From Rhodoblastus sp963727035 (GTDB lineage Bacteria; Pseudomonadota; Alphaproteobacteria; Rhizobiales; Beijerinckiaceae), in NCBI GenBank assembly GCA_963727035.1, contig CAVSEY010000029.1:1-64000 (forward strand): a stretch of 64,000 nucleotides of DNA, read 5' to 3'. Shown one piece after another: positions 29,424-39,093 of the stretch. The position numbers and the translations under genes were made by a program. The notes under the pieces were generated by a model. The model did not search any database. It was not told where the DNA came from and worked only from the letters and a program-made list of their open reading frames with translations. Positions within the stretch are counted from its first letter, which is position 1, and each line of letters begins with the position of its first letter.

Positions 29424-30875
29424 GCGAGACTCTGTGGAGCGGCCTCGGTCTCGTCGCGCCGTTGCGGGCGCGGGTGCTCGGCCTGCCGCCGCAAGGCGTG
29501 ACCGGAATTTCGATCGACACCCGCACCCTTCAGCCGGGCGACCTGTTTTTCGCGATTCATGGCGACCGCGCCGACGGCCACGATCATGTCGGCGCGGCGT
29601 TCGAGCGCGGCGCGCTCGCGGCGGTGGTGGACGAAGCCCATGCCGACGCGCTGAAACACCTCGGGACGCTTTACATCGTCCATGACGCGCTCAAGGCGCT
29701 GGAAGGGCTCGGCCGCGCGGCGCGCAAGCGCAGCAAGGCGCGGATCATCGCCGTGACCGGTTCGGTGGGCAAGACCTCGACCAAGGAAATGCTGCGCAAA
29801 GTCCTGTCCGACGCCGGCCCGACCCATGCCTCGGACAAGTCCTACAACAATCATTGGGGCGTGCCGCTCACGCTCGCCCGCCTGCCGGAAAGCGCGCGCT
29901 ACGCGGTGTTCGAGATCGGCATGAATCACGCCGGCGAGATCGCGGCTCTGGTCGACATGGTCCGCCCGCATGTCGCCGTCGTCACCCATGTCGCGCCGGT
30001 CCATCTCGAACATTTTTCCGGCGTCGAGGACATCGCCCGCGCCAAGGCCGAGATTTTCTCAGGGATCGTCAAGGGCGGCGTCGCTGTTCTCAATCGCGAT
30101 ATCGAGACCTTCCCGATTCTGAAGGCCGCGGCCGAGGCTTCGCCCGCCGGCTATGTCCTGAGTTTCGGCGAAGATCTCGCCGCCGACGCCCAGCTGACCC
30201 GGTTCGATCCCGAGGCGACGTTTTCGCGGGTTTCCGCGCGCCTTCTCGGCAAGGACCTGCATTTCCGGCTCGGCGCGCCGGGGCGCCACATGGCGATCAA
30301 CGCGCTGGCCGTCCTGCTCGCCGGCCGCGCCGTGGGCGTCGATTTCCCGGCGATCGCCGATTCGCTCGCCGAGGTCGCGCCGGCGCAGGGACGGGGCCAG
30401 CGCGAAGCGCTGCGGCGCGACCGCGACGACGCCGAAAGCGCCTTCGTGCTGATCGACGAAAGCTACAACGCCAATCCCGCCTCGATGCGCGCGGCGATCG
30501 ACCTTCTCGGCGCGGCGTTGCCTTCGCGCGACGGCCGGCGCGTCGCGGTCCTGGGCGACATGCTGGAGCTGGGGCCGGCCGCGCCCGAACTGCATGCCGC
30601 GCTGCAACACGACCTGGCGCGCAACAATGTCGATCTCGTTTTCGCCGCCGGGCCGCTGACGCGCCATCTTTTCGACGCGCTGCCGCCCGACAAGCGCGGC
30701 GCATGGGCCGAATCGGCCGCTCGCGCTGGAGCCTTTGGTCGCGGAAGCCCTGCGCGCCGGCGACGTGGTCATGGTCAAGGGCTCCAACGGCTCGAAACTG
30801 CATGCGCTCGTCGCTGGCCTCAAAAGCCGATTCGCGGCGCCGGAACCGCAAAAAGTCGAGGAACTCCGATGCTGA
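29420..30875 (+). CDS. murF: UDP-MurNAc-pentapeptide synthetase MurF (frame broken near 30720)
   Basis: Adds D-Ala-D-Ala to the UDP-MurNAc tripeptide. The N-terminal 430 codons are normal (ITGISIDTRTLQPGDLFFAI; ATP loop VTGSVGKTSTKEML; DESYNANPASM; VLGDMLELG). Near 30718-30721 the frame slips: the true C-terminus ALEPLVAEALRAGDVVMVKG then SNGSKLHALVAGL lies one base out and ends with TGA at 30873-30875, overlapping the mraY ATG by 7 bases. The length of 1456 leaves one extra base. As written, the frame instead runs on into mraY and creates an artificial 863-codon fusion. MurF is essential, so an inserted base in the assembly is the likely cause. Confidence 0.88.
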
Positions 30876-32011
30876 TCTGGCTCGCGGCGCTGTCCCATCA
30901 TCTCAGCCCGCTGAACGTTTTTCGCTACATCACGTTTCGCGCCGCCGGCGCCACCGCGACCGCGCTCGCCTTCGTTTTCTTCTTCGGCCCGTCGGTCATC
31001 GCTTCGCTGCGGATCAAGCAAGGCAAGGGCCAGCCGATCCGCGCCGACGGCCCGCAATCGCATCTGGCGAAACGCGGCACGCCGACCATGGGCGGCCTGA
31101 TGATCATCGCCGGACTGACGGTCTCGACGGTGCTCTGGGCCAATCCCCGGAGCGCCTATGTCTGGATCGTCCTTTTCGTGACCCTGAGCTTCGGCGCGAT
31201 CGGCTTCTATGACGATTATCTCAAGGTCACCAAGCAGAGCCACAAGGGCTATTCCGGCCGCTCCCGCCTCGGCGCCGAGGCGGGGATCGCCATGCTCGCG
31301 GCTTATTTCATGATGTGCGCCTCGGCCACCGGGCCGGTGGCCAGTATCGGCGATTTCTTCGCCGCTTTCGCCGCGCCCTTCAACGCCGCCGCGCCGGCGA
31401 CCAAGCTGGCGGCGCCCTTCATCCATGGCTGGATCTTCGATCTCTCCTGGTTCTTCATGCCCTTCGCCGCTTTCGTCATCGTCGGCGCCGGCAATGCGGT
31501 CAATCTCACCGACGGGCTCGACGGCCTCGCCATCGTGCCGGTGATGATCGCCTCGGCGGCCTTCGGCATCATCGCCTATCTCGCCGGCAACGACATTTTC
31601 GCCCATTACCTCGGGATCAATTACGTCCCCGCGGCCGGCGAACTGACGGTGATGATCGGCGCGATGATCGGCGCGGGCCTCGGCTTCCTGTGGTTCAACG
31701 CGCCGCCGGCCCAGATCTTCATGGGCGACACCGGTTCGCTGGCGCTGGGCGGCATGCTCGGCGCCACAGCGGTGGCGATCAAGCACGAGATCGTGCTGGC
31801 GATTGTCGGCGGCCTGTTCGTGATGGAGGCGCTCTCCGTCATCGTCCAGGTGGCGTCCTTCAAGATGACCGGCAAGCGCGTGTTCAAGATGGCGCCGATC
31901 CACCATCATTTCGAGCAATTGGGCTGGGCCGAGCCCCAGGTCGTGGTGCGGTTCTGGATCATCGCCTTCGTCCTGGCCCTTATCGGCCTGACCACACTGA
32001 AGGTGCGCTGA
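30869..32011 (+). CDS. mraY: Phospho-MurNAc-pentapeptide transferase MraY
   Basis: A 380-residue polytopic enzyme that makes lipid I on undecaprenyl phosphate at the inner membrane. The catalytic and nucleotide motifs are all present: GTPTMGGLMII, the aspartate pair in GFYDDYLKV, NAVNLTDGLDGLA and GDTGSLALGG, plus the late MAPIHHHFE loop. About ten membrane helices can be traced. The ATG at 30869 sits inside the last codons of murF, and the stop shares one base with the murD start (TGATG). Confidence 0.96.
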   Translation: MLIWLAALSHHLSPLNVFRYITFRAAGATATALAFVFFFGPSVIASLRIKQGKGQPIRADGPQSHLAKRGTPTMGGLMIIAGLTVSTVLWANPRSAYVWIVLFVTLSFGAIGFYDDYLKVTKQSHKGYSGRSRLGAEAGIAMLAAYFMMCASATGPVASIGDFFAAFAAPFNAAAPATKLAAPFIHGWIFDLSWFFMPFAAFVIVGAGNAVNLTDGLDGLAIVPVMIASAAFGIIAYLAGNDIFAHYLGINYVPAAGELTVMIGAMIGAGLGFLWFNAPPAQIFMGDTGSLALGGMLGATAVAIKHEIVLAIVGGLFVMEALSVIVQVASFKMTGKRVFKMAPIHHHFEQLGWAEPQVVVRFWIIAFVLALIGLTTLKVR

Positions 32012-33451
32012 TGATCCCGATCACCTCTTTCGCCGGCCAGTCGGTCGCCTTGTTCGGCCTTGGCGGCTCCGGCCTGTCCACGGCCAGGGCCCTCGCCGCC
32101 GGCGGCGCCCAGGTAAGCGCCTGGGACGATTCGCCCGCCGCGCTCGACAAGGCCGCCACGGAGGGAATCCGCCTCGACGATCTGCGCCAGGCCGACTGGT
32201 CCGCTTTCGCGGCGCTGATCCTCGCGCCGGGCGCGCCGCTCACCCATCCCGCGCCGCACTGGACCGTCGAATCTGGCGCGCGCGGCGAATGTCGAGGTGA
32301 TCGGCGACATCGAATTGTTCTGCCGCGAGCGCGCGCTTCATGCGCCCGCCGCGCCGCTGGTCGCGATCACCGGCACCAACGGCAAGAGCACGACCACGGC
32401 GCTGATCGCCCATATCCTGCGCGAGGCGGGTTTCGACGTGCAACTCGGCGGCAATATCGGGACGCCGATCCTCGACCTGGAGCCGCCGTCGCCCGAGCGC
32501 GTCCACGAGCGCGCTTATGTCGTCGAATGTTCGAGCTACCAGATCGATCTCGCGCCCTCGCTCAACCCGAGCGTCGGCCTGCTGCTCAATCTGACCCCGG
32601 ATCATCTCGACCGCCACGCAACGATGGAGAATTACGCGGCGATCAAGCGCCGTCTGGTCGAGTCGTCCGATTTCGCCGTCGTCGGGCGCGACGACGACTG
32701 GTGCGAGGCGATCTTCCAATATCTCAAGGGCGCCGGCCATGCGGTGGTGGGGATTTCCAACAGCCGGCCCAACGCCTTGGGGACCGTCAGTCTCGACATG
32801 GGCCACCTTCGCCGCACCTTCGCTTTGCCGATGTTGCGGACGCTCGAGGAAAATCTGTTCGATCTGTCGCGCGCGCCGGCCCTGCGCGGCGCCCATAACG
32901 CGCAGAACGCGGCCGCCGCTTTCGCCGCCTGCGAGCGGCTCGGCCTTCCCCATGACGAGATCGGGCTCGGCATGCGCAGCTTCCCCGGCCTCGCCCACCG
33001 CATGGAGCAGGTGGGACGCCGGGCCAAGGTCCTGTTCGTCAACGACAGCAAGGCGACCAACGCCGACGCGGCGGAAAAGGCCTTGCTGAGCTTCGACGAG
33101 ATTTTCTGGATCCTGGGCGGCAAGGCCAAGGCCGGCGGGATCGAGCCGCTGCGGCCGCTGTTCGGCAAGGTCCGCAAGGCCTATCTGATCGGCGAGGCGG
33201 CGCAGGATTTCGCCGCCACGCTCGAAGGCGCCGTCGCTTACGAACATTGCGGAACGCTGGATGTCGCAGTTGCTTCGGCGGCCCGCGACGCCGAGGCGAG
33301 CGACGCGGCCGAACCGGTCGTGCTGCTGTCGCCGGCCTGCGCGTCTTTCGATCAATACGCCAATTTCGAGAAGCGCGGCGACGCCTTCCGCGGTTACGTG
33401 GCCGGCCTGCTGGCGGAGGACGCCGTGCAGGACGCCGTGCAGGACGGTTGA
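32011..33451 (+). CDS. murD: UDP-MurNAc-L-alanine--D-glutamate ligase MurD (frame broken near 32272)
   Basis: Adds D-glutamate to UDP-MurNAc-L-Ala. The N-terminal Rossmann part (SVALFGLGGSGLSTARALA to APHWTVE) is in frame with the ATG at 32011. One base later in phase the rest follows: LARAANVEVIGDIELFCRE, the ATP loop GTNGKSTTTALIAH, LTPDHLDRH, NDSKATNADAAEKAL and a C-terminus ending at 33451. Dropping one T near 32272 joins the halves, and the length of 1441 leaves exactly one extra base. The protein would have 479 residues, normal for MurD. It is essential, so an assembly error is more likely than decay. Confidence 0.9.
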
Positions 33452-33622
33452 CTTGAACAGGCGGCCAAGCGTCGCAAATCTCCGACGCCGGCGGCGGCCG
33501 GCCAGGAGCGAACGCCATCAGGGCGTCGCAAGACGCCCGTCCGACGACGGCCGATCGGCCGAACTGAGGCAAGGGTCGCCATCGCGCCAGCGCGCCGGCG
33601 AACAAATCGAAGGAAAGGCGCC

Positions 33623-34792
33623 ATGATCTCTCGCGCGGAACGCTCGGCGATCGCCGATTGGTGGTGGACGGTCGATCGCTGGCAGCTCCTCGGCGTCGGC
33701 GCCCTGATCGTGCTCGGGCTGGTTCTGGTGATGGGCGGCAGCCCGCCGGTGGCGGACCGGCTTCATCTGCCGCCGTTCCATTTCGTCAACCGGCAGGCCG
33801 AATTCCTGGTTCCGACGGTCGTCATCATGCTGGCGCTGTCCTTCCTGTCGCCGCGTCTGGTGCGGCGGACGGCGCTGGCGATCTATGTCGCCTCGATGGG
33901 GCTGATTTTCGCCGCTCTGCTGTTCGGCCACGAGGTGAAGGGCGCCAAGCGCTGGATTTTCGGCGTCCAGCCGTCGGAATTCCTGAAACCGGCCTTTGTC
34001 GTCCTCGCCGCCTGGGCGATTTCCGAAGGCGCGAAACGCCGCCATCTGCCGGGCAACTGGATCGCGATCCTGCTCTTTCCCGCGACGGTCGCGCCGCTGA
34101 TCCTTCAGCCCGACTTCGGCCAGACCATGCTGTTGTCGCTGGTCTGGGGCGCGCTGTTCTTCATGGCCGGCCTGCATTGGTTCTGGCTCGGCGGGCTTGG
34201 CGCCGCCGGCGCTGTTTCCGTGACGCTGGCTTATAAATTCGTGCCTCATGTGCGCTCGCGCATCATGCATTTCCTCGACCCCGGCCAGATTGGCGGCATA
34301 GCCGACACGTTCCAGGTGGACACGGCGCGCGACAGTTTCATCTCCGGCGGCTGGATCGGCAAGGGGCCGGGCGAGGGCGTGCTCAAGCAGGTTCTGCCGG
34401 ACGCCCACACCGATTTCATCTTTGCCGTCACCGGCGAGGAATTCGGCTTGCTGTTCTGCATGTTCATCGTCGGGGTCTACGCCTTCATCGTGCTGCGCGC
34501 CTTGCTCAAGGCGGCGCGCGACGACGATCCGTTCTGCCGTTTCGCCGCCGCCGGGCTCGCGCTTCTGTTCGGCCTCCAGGCTTCGATCAACATGGCGGTG
34601 AATCTCCATCTGATGCCGGCCAAGGGCATGACCTTGCCGTTCATTTCCTACGGCGGGTCGTCGCTGTTGTCGCTCGGAATCACCGTCGGCTTCCTGCTCG
34701 CGGTCACCCGCAAGCGGCCGAAATCCGCCGTCCTTTTCGACCACGCCGAGCCTGAGGCCGCCGGCGCAGCGGTGGGAGTCCCGGCGGAATGA
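33623..34792 (+). CDS. ftsW: Septal peptidoglycan glycosyltransferase FtsW
   Basis: A 389-residue SEDS-family protein with about ten membrane helices. Conserved segments are QPSEFLKPAFV, LILQPDFGQTMLL, the periplasmic loop with GGWIGKGPGEGVLKQVLPDAHTDFIFAV and LPFISYGGSSLLSLG. It polymerises lipid II at the septum with FtsI. AAGGAAAGG lies upstream of the ATG. A 171-bp gap separates it from murD, the longest inside the mur part of the cluster; I see no clear promoter in it. The stop overlaps the murG start by 4 bases. Confidence 0.96.
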   Translation: MISRAERSAIADWWWTVDRWQLLGVGALIVLGLVLVMGGSPPVADRLHLPPFHFVNRQAEFLVPTVVIMLALSFLSPRLVRRTALAIYVASMGLIFAALLFGHEVKGAKRWIFGVQPSEFLKPAFVVLAAWAISEGAKRRHLPGNWIAILLFPATVAPLILQPDFGQTMLLSLVWGALFFMAGLHWFWLGGLGAAGAVSVTLAYKFVPHVRSRIMHFLDPGQIGGIADTFQVDTARDSFISGGWIGKGPGEGVLKQVLPDAHTDFIFAVTGEEFGLLFCMFIVGVYAFIVLRALLKAARDDDPFCRFAAAGLALLFGLQASINMAVNLHLMPAKGMTLPFISYGGSSLLSLGITVGFLLAVTRKRPKSAVLFDHAEPEAAGAAVGVPAE

Positions 34793-35898
34793 GTTCCGGG
34801 GCGATGAAGGACAACCTGATTCTGGTCGCCGCCGGAGGAACCGGCGGCCACCTCTTTCCCGCGCAGGCGCTCGCCCACGCCCTGGCGGCCCGCGGGGCGC
34901 GGGTGCGCCTCGCCACCGACGAGCGCGCCCTGCGCTACGGCGGCGATTTTCCCGCCGAGGAAATTCACGAAATCGCCTCGGCGACGCCGACGTCGGGCGG
35001 GCTCGCCGCCAAGATTTCGGCGGCGCTGACCCTTGGGAAAGGCGTTGTCGCGGCCTACAGGCTCCTCGGCGCGATAAAACCTCGCGCGGTGGTGTCCTTC
35101 GGCGGCTATCCCACCGTGCCGCCGGCTTTGGCCGCCTCGCTGCGCGCGCTTCCGCTGATCCTGCACGAACAGAACGCGGTGATGGGCCGCGCCAACCGCT
35201 TTCTGGCCAAGCGCGCGGAGAAAATCGCCTGCGGCTTTCCCACGCTCGAAGGCCTGCCCGACGCGCTGCGCGACCGCGTCGTCCATGTCGGCAATCCGGT
35301 CCGCCCCTTGGTCCTGGAGGCGGCGCGCGCGGCCTATCCCGGTTTCGGCGACGGGCGCCTGCGCCTGCTGGTGACCGGCGGCTCGCAGGGCGCGCGGATC
35401 ATGTCCGACGTGGTCCCGGCGGCGATCGACCTGCTCGCGCCCGAGCAGCGGGCGCGGCTCGTCATCGTGCAGCAGGCGCGCGGCGAGGATCTTGCGCGGG
35501 TCCAGGAGGCCTATCGCCGCCTGAACGTGAATTTCGAGGCCGCGTCCTTTTTTCCGGATCTGCCCCGGCGCATGGCGGAGGCCCATCTGGTGCTGGCGCG
35601 CTCCGGCGCCTCGACGGTGTCGGAGCTGGCGGTCATCGGCCGTCCGTCGATTCTCGTGCCTTTTCCCCATGCGCTCGACGCCGACCAGGCGGCCAACGCC
35701 AGGCATCTGGAAAGGACCGGCGCGGCGGAGGTGATGCGCCAGACCGGCTTCACCCCGGAATGGCTGGCCGACAGGCTCGCCCGGGCGCTCGACGATCCCG
35801 AGGACTTGACGCGGCGCGCGCAAGCGGCCAAGAGCGCGGGCATTCCCGACGCCGCCGAACGTCTGGCCGATCTGGCCCTCATGACCGCCGGGCTTTAG
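34789..35898 (+). CDS. murG: Lipid II synthase MurG
   Basis: A 369-residue GT28 glycosyltransferase that adds GlcNAc to lipid I at the inner leaflet. The N-terminal glycine loop AAGGTGGHLFPAQALA, SFGGYPTVPPALAA, HEQNAVMGRANRFLAKRA, VTGGSQGARIMSDVVP and the C-terminal ARSGASTVSELAVIGRPSIL identify it. The ATG at 34789 gives a 4-base overlap with ftsW; a second ATG at 34804 would shorten it by five residues. The gene is followed by murC after 31 bases. Confidence 0.96.
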   Translation: MSSGAMKDNLILVAAGGTGGHLFPAQALAHALAARGARVRLATDERALRYGGDFPAEEIHEIASATPTSGGLAAKISAALTLGKGVVAAYRLLGAIKPRAVVSFGGYPTVPPALAASLRALPLILHEQNAVMGRANRFLAKRAEKIACGFPTLEGLPDALRDRVVHVGNPVRPLVLEAARAAYPGFGDGRLRLLVTGGSQGARIMSDVVPAAIDLLAPEQRARLVIVQQARGEDLARVQEAYRRLNVNFEAASFFPDLPRRMAEAHLVLARSGASTVSELAVIGRPSILVPFPHALDADQAANARHLERTGAAEVMRQTGFTPEWLADRLARALDDPEDLTRRAQAAKSAGIPDAAERLADLALMTAGL

Positions 35899-35929
35899 AA
35901 CCCCGCGCGGCATTCCTGGAGTTTCGCCA

Positions 35930-37339
35930 ATGAAGTTGCCGAGCAAACTTGGGCCCATCCATTTCGTCGGGATCGGCGGCATCGGCATGTCGGGCATCGC
36001 CGAAGTGCTGCTCAATCTCGGCTATGACGTCCAGGGCTCGGACGCTTCCGACAACGCCAATGTCAAGCGCCTGCGGGAAAAGGGCGCGCGCGTCTTCGTC
36101 GGCCACGACGCCCGCAACCTGGGAGACGCCGCGGTCGTGGTGGTCTCGACCGCGATCAAGCGCGACAATCCCGAACTCGCCGCCGCGCGCGAAAGACGCC
36201 TGCCGGTCGTGCGCCGCGCCGAAATGCTCGCCGAACTGATGCGGCTCAAGCAATGCGTCGCCATCGCCGGGACCCACGGCAAGACCACGACGACCTCGCT
36301 GGTTGCGACCCTGCTCGACGCCGGCGGGCTCGACCCCACCGTCATCAACGGCGGCATCATCAACGCCTATGGCACCAATGCGCGGCTTGGCGGCGGCGAC
36401 TGGATGGTGGTCGAGGCGGACGAGAGCGACGGCACGTTCCTGAAACTGCCCGCCGATGTCGCGGTGGTCACCAATATCGACCCCGAGCACCTCGACCATT
36501 TCAAGACCTATGACGCGATCAAGGAGGCTTTTCGCGCCTTTGTCGAGAACCTGCCATTTTACGGCTTCGCGGTCATGTGCCTCGACCATCCCGCGGTGCA
36601 GGAGCTGGTCGGCAAGATCGAGGACCGCCGGGTCGTCACCTATGGCGAAAATCCGCAGGCCGACGCGCGCCTTTCCCATATCGACCTTTCCGGCGGCGTG
36701 TCGCGCTTCACCGTGACCCTGCGCGACCGCCTCCAGGGCCGCGAGGACGTTCTCGCCGACCTCACTCTGCCCATGCCCGGCCATCACAACGCCCTCAACG
36801 CGACCGCCGCGATCGCGGTCGCCCATCAGCTCGGCGTCAGCCTCGACAACATCCGCAAGGGCCTCGCCGCTTTCGGCGGCGTCAAGCGCCGCTTCACCCG
36901 CGTCGGCGAATGGAACGGCGTCACGATCTTCGACGATTACGGCCACCATCCGGTCGAGATTGCGGCGGTGCTGCGCGCCGCCCGCGCCTCGACGCCGCAC
37001 AAGGTCATCGCCGTCGCCCAGCCGCATCGCTACACCCGCCTGCAGTCGCTGTTCGACCAGTTCGCCACCTGTTTCAACGACGCCAACACGGTCATCGTCG
37101 CCGACGTCTATGCGGCGGGCGAGGCGCCGATCGAGGGCGTCGACAAGGACGCCCTGGTCGCCGCGATCAAGGCCCACGGCCATCGCCAGGCGATCGCCTT
37201 GCCAAGCCCCGACGATCTGCCGGACATGGTCCGCAAAATCGCCGCGCCGGGCGATTATGTGGTGCTGCTCGGCGCCGGCAACATCACGCAATGGGCCTAT
37301 GCCTTGCCCGGTCAGCTCGCCGCCGGAGACGCCGCATGA
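35930..37339 (+). CDS. murC: UDP-MurNAc--L-alanine ligase MurC
   Basis: A 469-residue Mur ligase catalysing the first amino-acid addition to UDP-MurNAc. It shows the N-terminal HFVGIGGIGMSGIAEVLLN Rossmann motif, the ATP loop AGTHGKTTTTSLVATL, VEADESDGTFLKL, NIDPEHLDHF and the C-terminal IFDDYGHHPVEI. The size is standard. It overlaps the following amidotransferase gene by 4 bases (ATGA), so that gene is translated from the same mRNA. Confidence 0.97.
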   Translation: MKLPSKLGPIHFVGIGGIGMSGIAEVLLNLGYDVQGSDASDNANVKRLREKGARVFVGHDARNLGDAAVVVVSTAIKRDNPELAAARERRLPVVRRAEMLAELMRLKQCVAIAGTHGKTTTTSLVATLLDAGGLDPTVINGGIINAYGTNARLGGGDWMVVEADESDGTFLKLPADVAVVTNIDPEHLDHFKTYDAIKEAFRAFVENLPFYGFAVMCLDHPAVQELVGKIEDRRVVTYGENPQADARLSHIDLSGGVSRFTVTLRDRLQGREDVLADLTLPMPGHHNALNATAAIAVAHQLGVSLDNIRKGLAAFGGVKRRFTRVGEWNGVTIFDDYGHHPVEIAAVLRAARASTPHKVIAVAQPHRYTRLQSLFDQFATCFNDANTVIVADVYAAGEAPIEGVDKDALVAAIKAHGHRQAIALPSPDDLPDMVRKIAAPGDYVVLLGAGNITQWAYALPGQLAAGDAA

Positions 37340-38038
37340 GTCGGTCTTGCCTTGTCATTCGCCATGTCGCCTTCGAGGATCTGGGCGTTCTGGGGATGCT
37401 CCTGCCCGAGCTTGGCTTCGAGATTCGTTATTTCTCGGCCGGCGTTCAGCCTTTTCCCGTCGAGGAAATGCAAGACTGCGATCTGCTGGTCGTGCTGGGC
37501 GGCCCGATCGGCGTTTACGAGGTCGAGACCTATCCCTGGCTGGTCGATGAGACCGCCGCGATCGGCGAGCGCCTGCGCGCGAAAAAGCCGACGCTCGGCA
37601 TTTGTCTTGGCGCGCAATTGATGGCGGCCTCGCTCGGCGCGCGGGTCGGGCCGGGGCCGGCGAAGGAAATTGGCTACGCCCCCTTGAGCCTGACGCCGCC
37701 CGGGCTGAATTCGGTGCTGGCGCCGCTCGATGGACCAGCCCGTGCTTCATTGGCATGGCGACAATTTCGACCTGCCGCGCGGCTCGGTTCGTCTGGCTTT
37801 CACCGCCGCCTGTCCCAATCAGGCTTTCGCCCTCGGCTCCTATGCGCTCGGCCTGCAATTTCATGTCGAGGTTCCGCCGGAAACCATCGAAAGCTGGCTG
37901 ATCGGCCATGCGGTCGAATTGGCGGCGGCGAAAATCCGGCCGGCCAGTCTGCGCAAGCAGGCGACGCAATTCGGCGCGGCGACGGCCGCGCTGGGCGCCG
38001 AAGTCGTGACGTCCTGGCTGGAAGGCGCTTTCGCGTGA
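37336..38038 (+). CDS. Class I glutamine amidotransferase inside the dcw cluster (frame broken near 37732)
   Basis: A GMP-synthase-like GATase of about 233 residues. The nucleophile elbow LGICLGAQLMA carries the catalytic Cys, and the His is expected in ALGLQFHVEVPPETIESW. It starts SCLVIRHVAFEDLGVLGMLL. The frame breaks near 37732: frame one reads LNSVLAPLD, then QPVLHWHGDNFDLP follows one base out, ending at 38038. The length of 703 leaves one extra base, and removing a G gives PLDDQPVLHWHGD. It overlaps murC at its start and the murB GTG at its end. The substrate is unknown; MurT/GatD-type murein amidation is not implied, since MurT is absent. Confidence 0.83.
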
Positions 38039-38964
38039 GCACGGCTCCGCCCGACCTGGCCGCGCGCGTCGCCGCCGCCGCGCCTGAAACACGCGGACGG
38101 CTGGCGGCAGGGGTCGAACTTGCGCCCTTCACCTGGTTTCGCGTCGGCGGGCCGGCCGAAGTTCTGTTCAATCCGGCCGACGAAGCCGACCTCGCTTATT
38201 TCCTGAAAAACCTGCCCGACGACATTCCGGTCACGACCGTCGGCCTCGGCTCCAATCTGATCGTGCGCGACGGCGGCGTCGAAGGTGTGGTGATTCGTCT
38301 TGGCGGCAAGGTTTTCGGCGAGATCGCGGTGGAGGAAGGTTTCAGGCTGCGCGCCGGCGCGGCGGCGCCCGACATGCGCGTCGCCAAGGTCGCGGCGGAG
38401 GCGGGGATCGACGGCCTCGCCTTCTTGCGCGGCATTCCCGGCGCCATCGGCGGCGCCCTGCGGATGAACGCCGGCGCCCATGGCGGCGAAACCAGGGACG
38501 TCCTGGTTTGCGCGCGCGGCGTCAACCGCAGGGGCGAGATCGTCGAATTCCCTGTTGCGGACCTCCACATGACCTATCGCCACAGCGAGGCCCCGGAGGA
38601 TGTGATCTTCACCAGCGCGCTTTTTCAGGGCCGGCCGGGCGAGCCCGAAAAAATCCTCGCCGAGATGGAGCGGATCACCGAGGCGCGGGAGAAATCGCAG
38701 CCGATCCGCGAAAAGACCGGCGGCTCGACCTTCAAGAATCCGCCCGGCGAGAAGGCCTGGGCCTTGATCGACCGCGCCGGCTGCCGCGGCCTCGTGCTCG
38801 GCGACGCCCAGGTTTCGCAGATGCACTGCAATTTCCTGATCAATCGCGGCGCGGCCACCGCCGCCGACATCGAAAATCTCGGCGAGTTGGTCCGCGCCAG
38901 GGTCAAGGCCGCCACCGGCATGGAATTGCAATGGGAAATCAAGCGCATTGGCGTGGAAAAGTAA
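38035..38964 (+). CDS. murB: UDP-N-acetylenolpyruvoylglucosamine reductase MurB
   Basis: A 309-residue FAD enzyme that makes UDP-MurNAc with NADPH. Family landmarks are FTWFRVGGPAEVLFNPAD, GLGSNLIVRDGGVEGVVIRL (FAD loop), FLRGIPGAIGGALRMNAGAH, the catalytic Ser in GSTFKNPPG and QMHCNFLINRGAATAADIE. The start is GTG at 38035, whose last bases overlap the TGA of the GATase. An apparent longer fusion with the GATase in this frame is produced by the frame break upstream. A repeat separates it from ddl. Confidence 0.95.
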   Translation: MSTAPPDLAARVAAAAPETRGRLAAGVELAPFTWFRVGGPAEVLFNPADEADLAYFLKNLPDDIPVTTVGLGSNLIVRDGGVEGVVIRLGGKVFGEIAVEEGFRLRAGAAAPDMRVAKVAAEAGIDGLAFLRGIPGAIGGALRMNAGAHGGETRDVLVCARGVNRRGEIVEFPVADLHMTYRHSEAPEDVIFTSALFQGRPGEPEKILAEMERITEAREKSQPIREKTGGSTFKNPPGEKAWALIDRAGCRGLVLGDAQVSQMHCNFLINRGAATAADIENLGELVRARVKAATGMELQWEIKRIGVEK

Positions 38965-38985
38965 CGCCATGATGTTCCACCTGAC

Positions 38986-39073
38986 GTCATTGCGAACGAA
39001 GCGACGCAATCCAACTCTCAACCTGTCGCAAGGTCGTTTGGATTGCTTCGTCGCTTGCGCTCCTCGCAATGAC
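38986..39073. repeat. Long inverted repeat between murB and ddl
   Basis: The left arm GTCATTGCGAACGAAGCG then ACGCAATCCA and the right arm TGGATTGCTTCGTCGCTTG ... CTCGCAATGAC form an 88-bp imperfect palindrome around a loop of about 25 bases. Elements with these end sequences are abundant intergenic repeats in Hyphomicrobiales and other alphaproteobacteria. It interrupts an otherwise tightly packed operon and could act on mRNA stability between murB and ddl. Confidence 0.75.
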
Positions 39074-39093
39074 ATTTGCCAAGGGCGAAGAAA

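Noticed and set aside
29420..32011. Apparent 863-codon MurF-MraY fusion
   Set aside because: The true murF C-terminus is complete in the next frame and ends at 30875 overlapping mraY. The fusion is a product of one extra base near 30720.
36577..38964. Apparent large ORF joining the GATase and MurB
   Set aside because: It arises from the frame break near 37732; MurB has its own GTG at 38035, and the GATase finishes in another frame at 38038.
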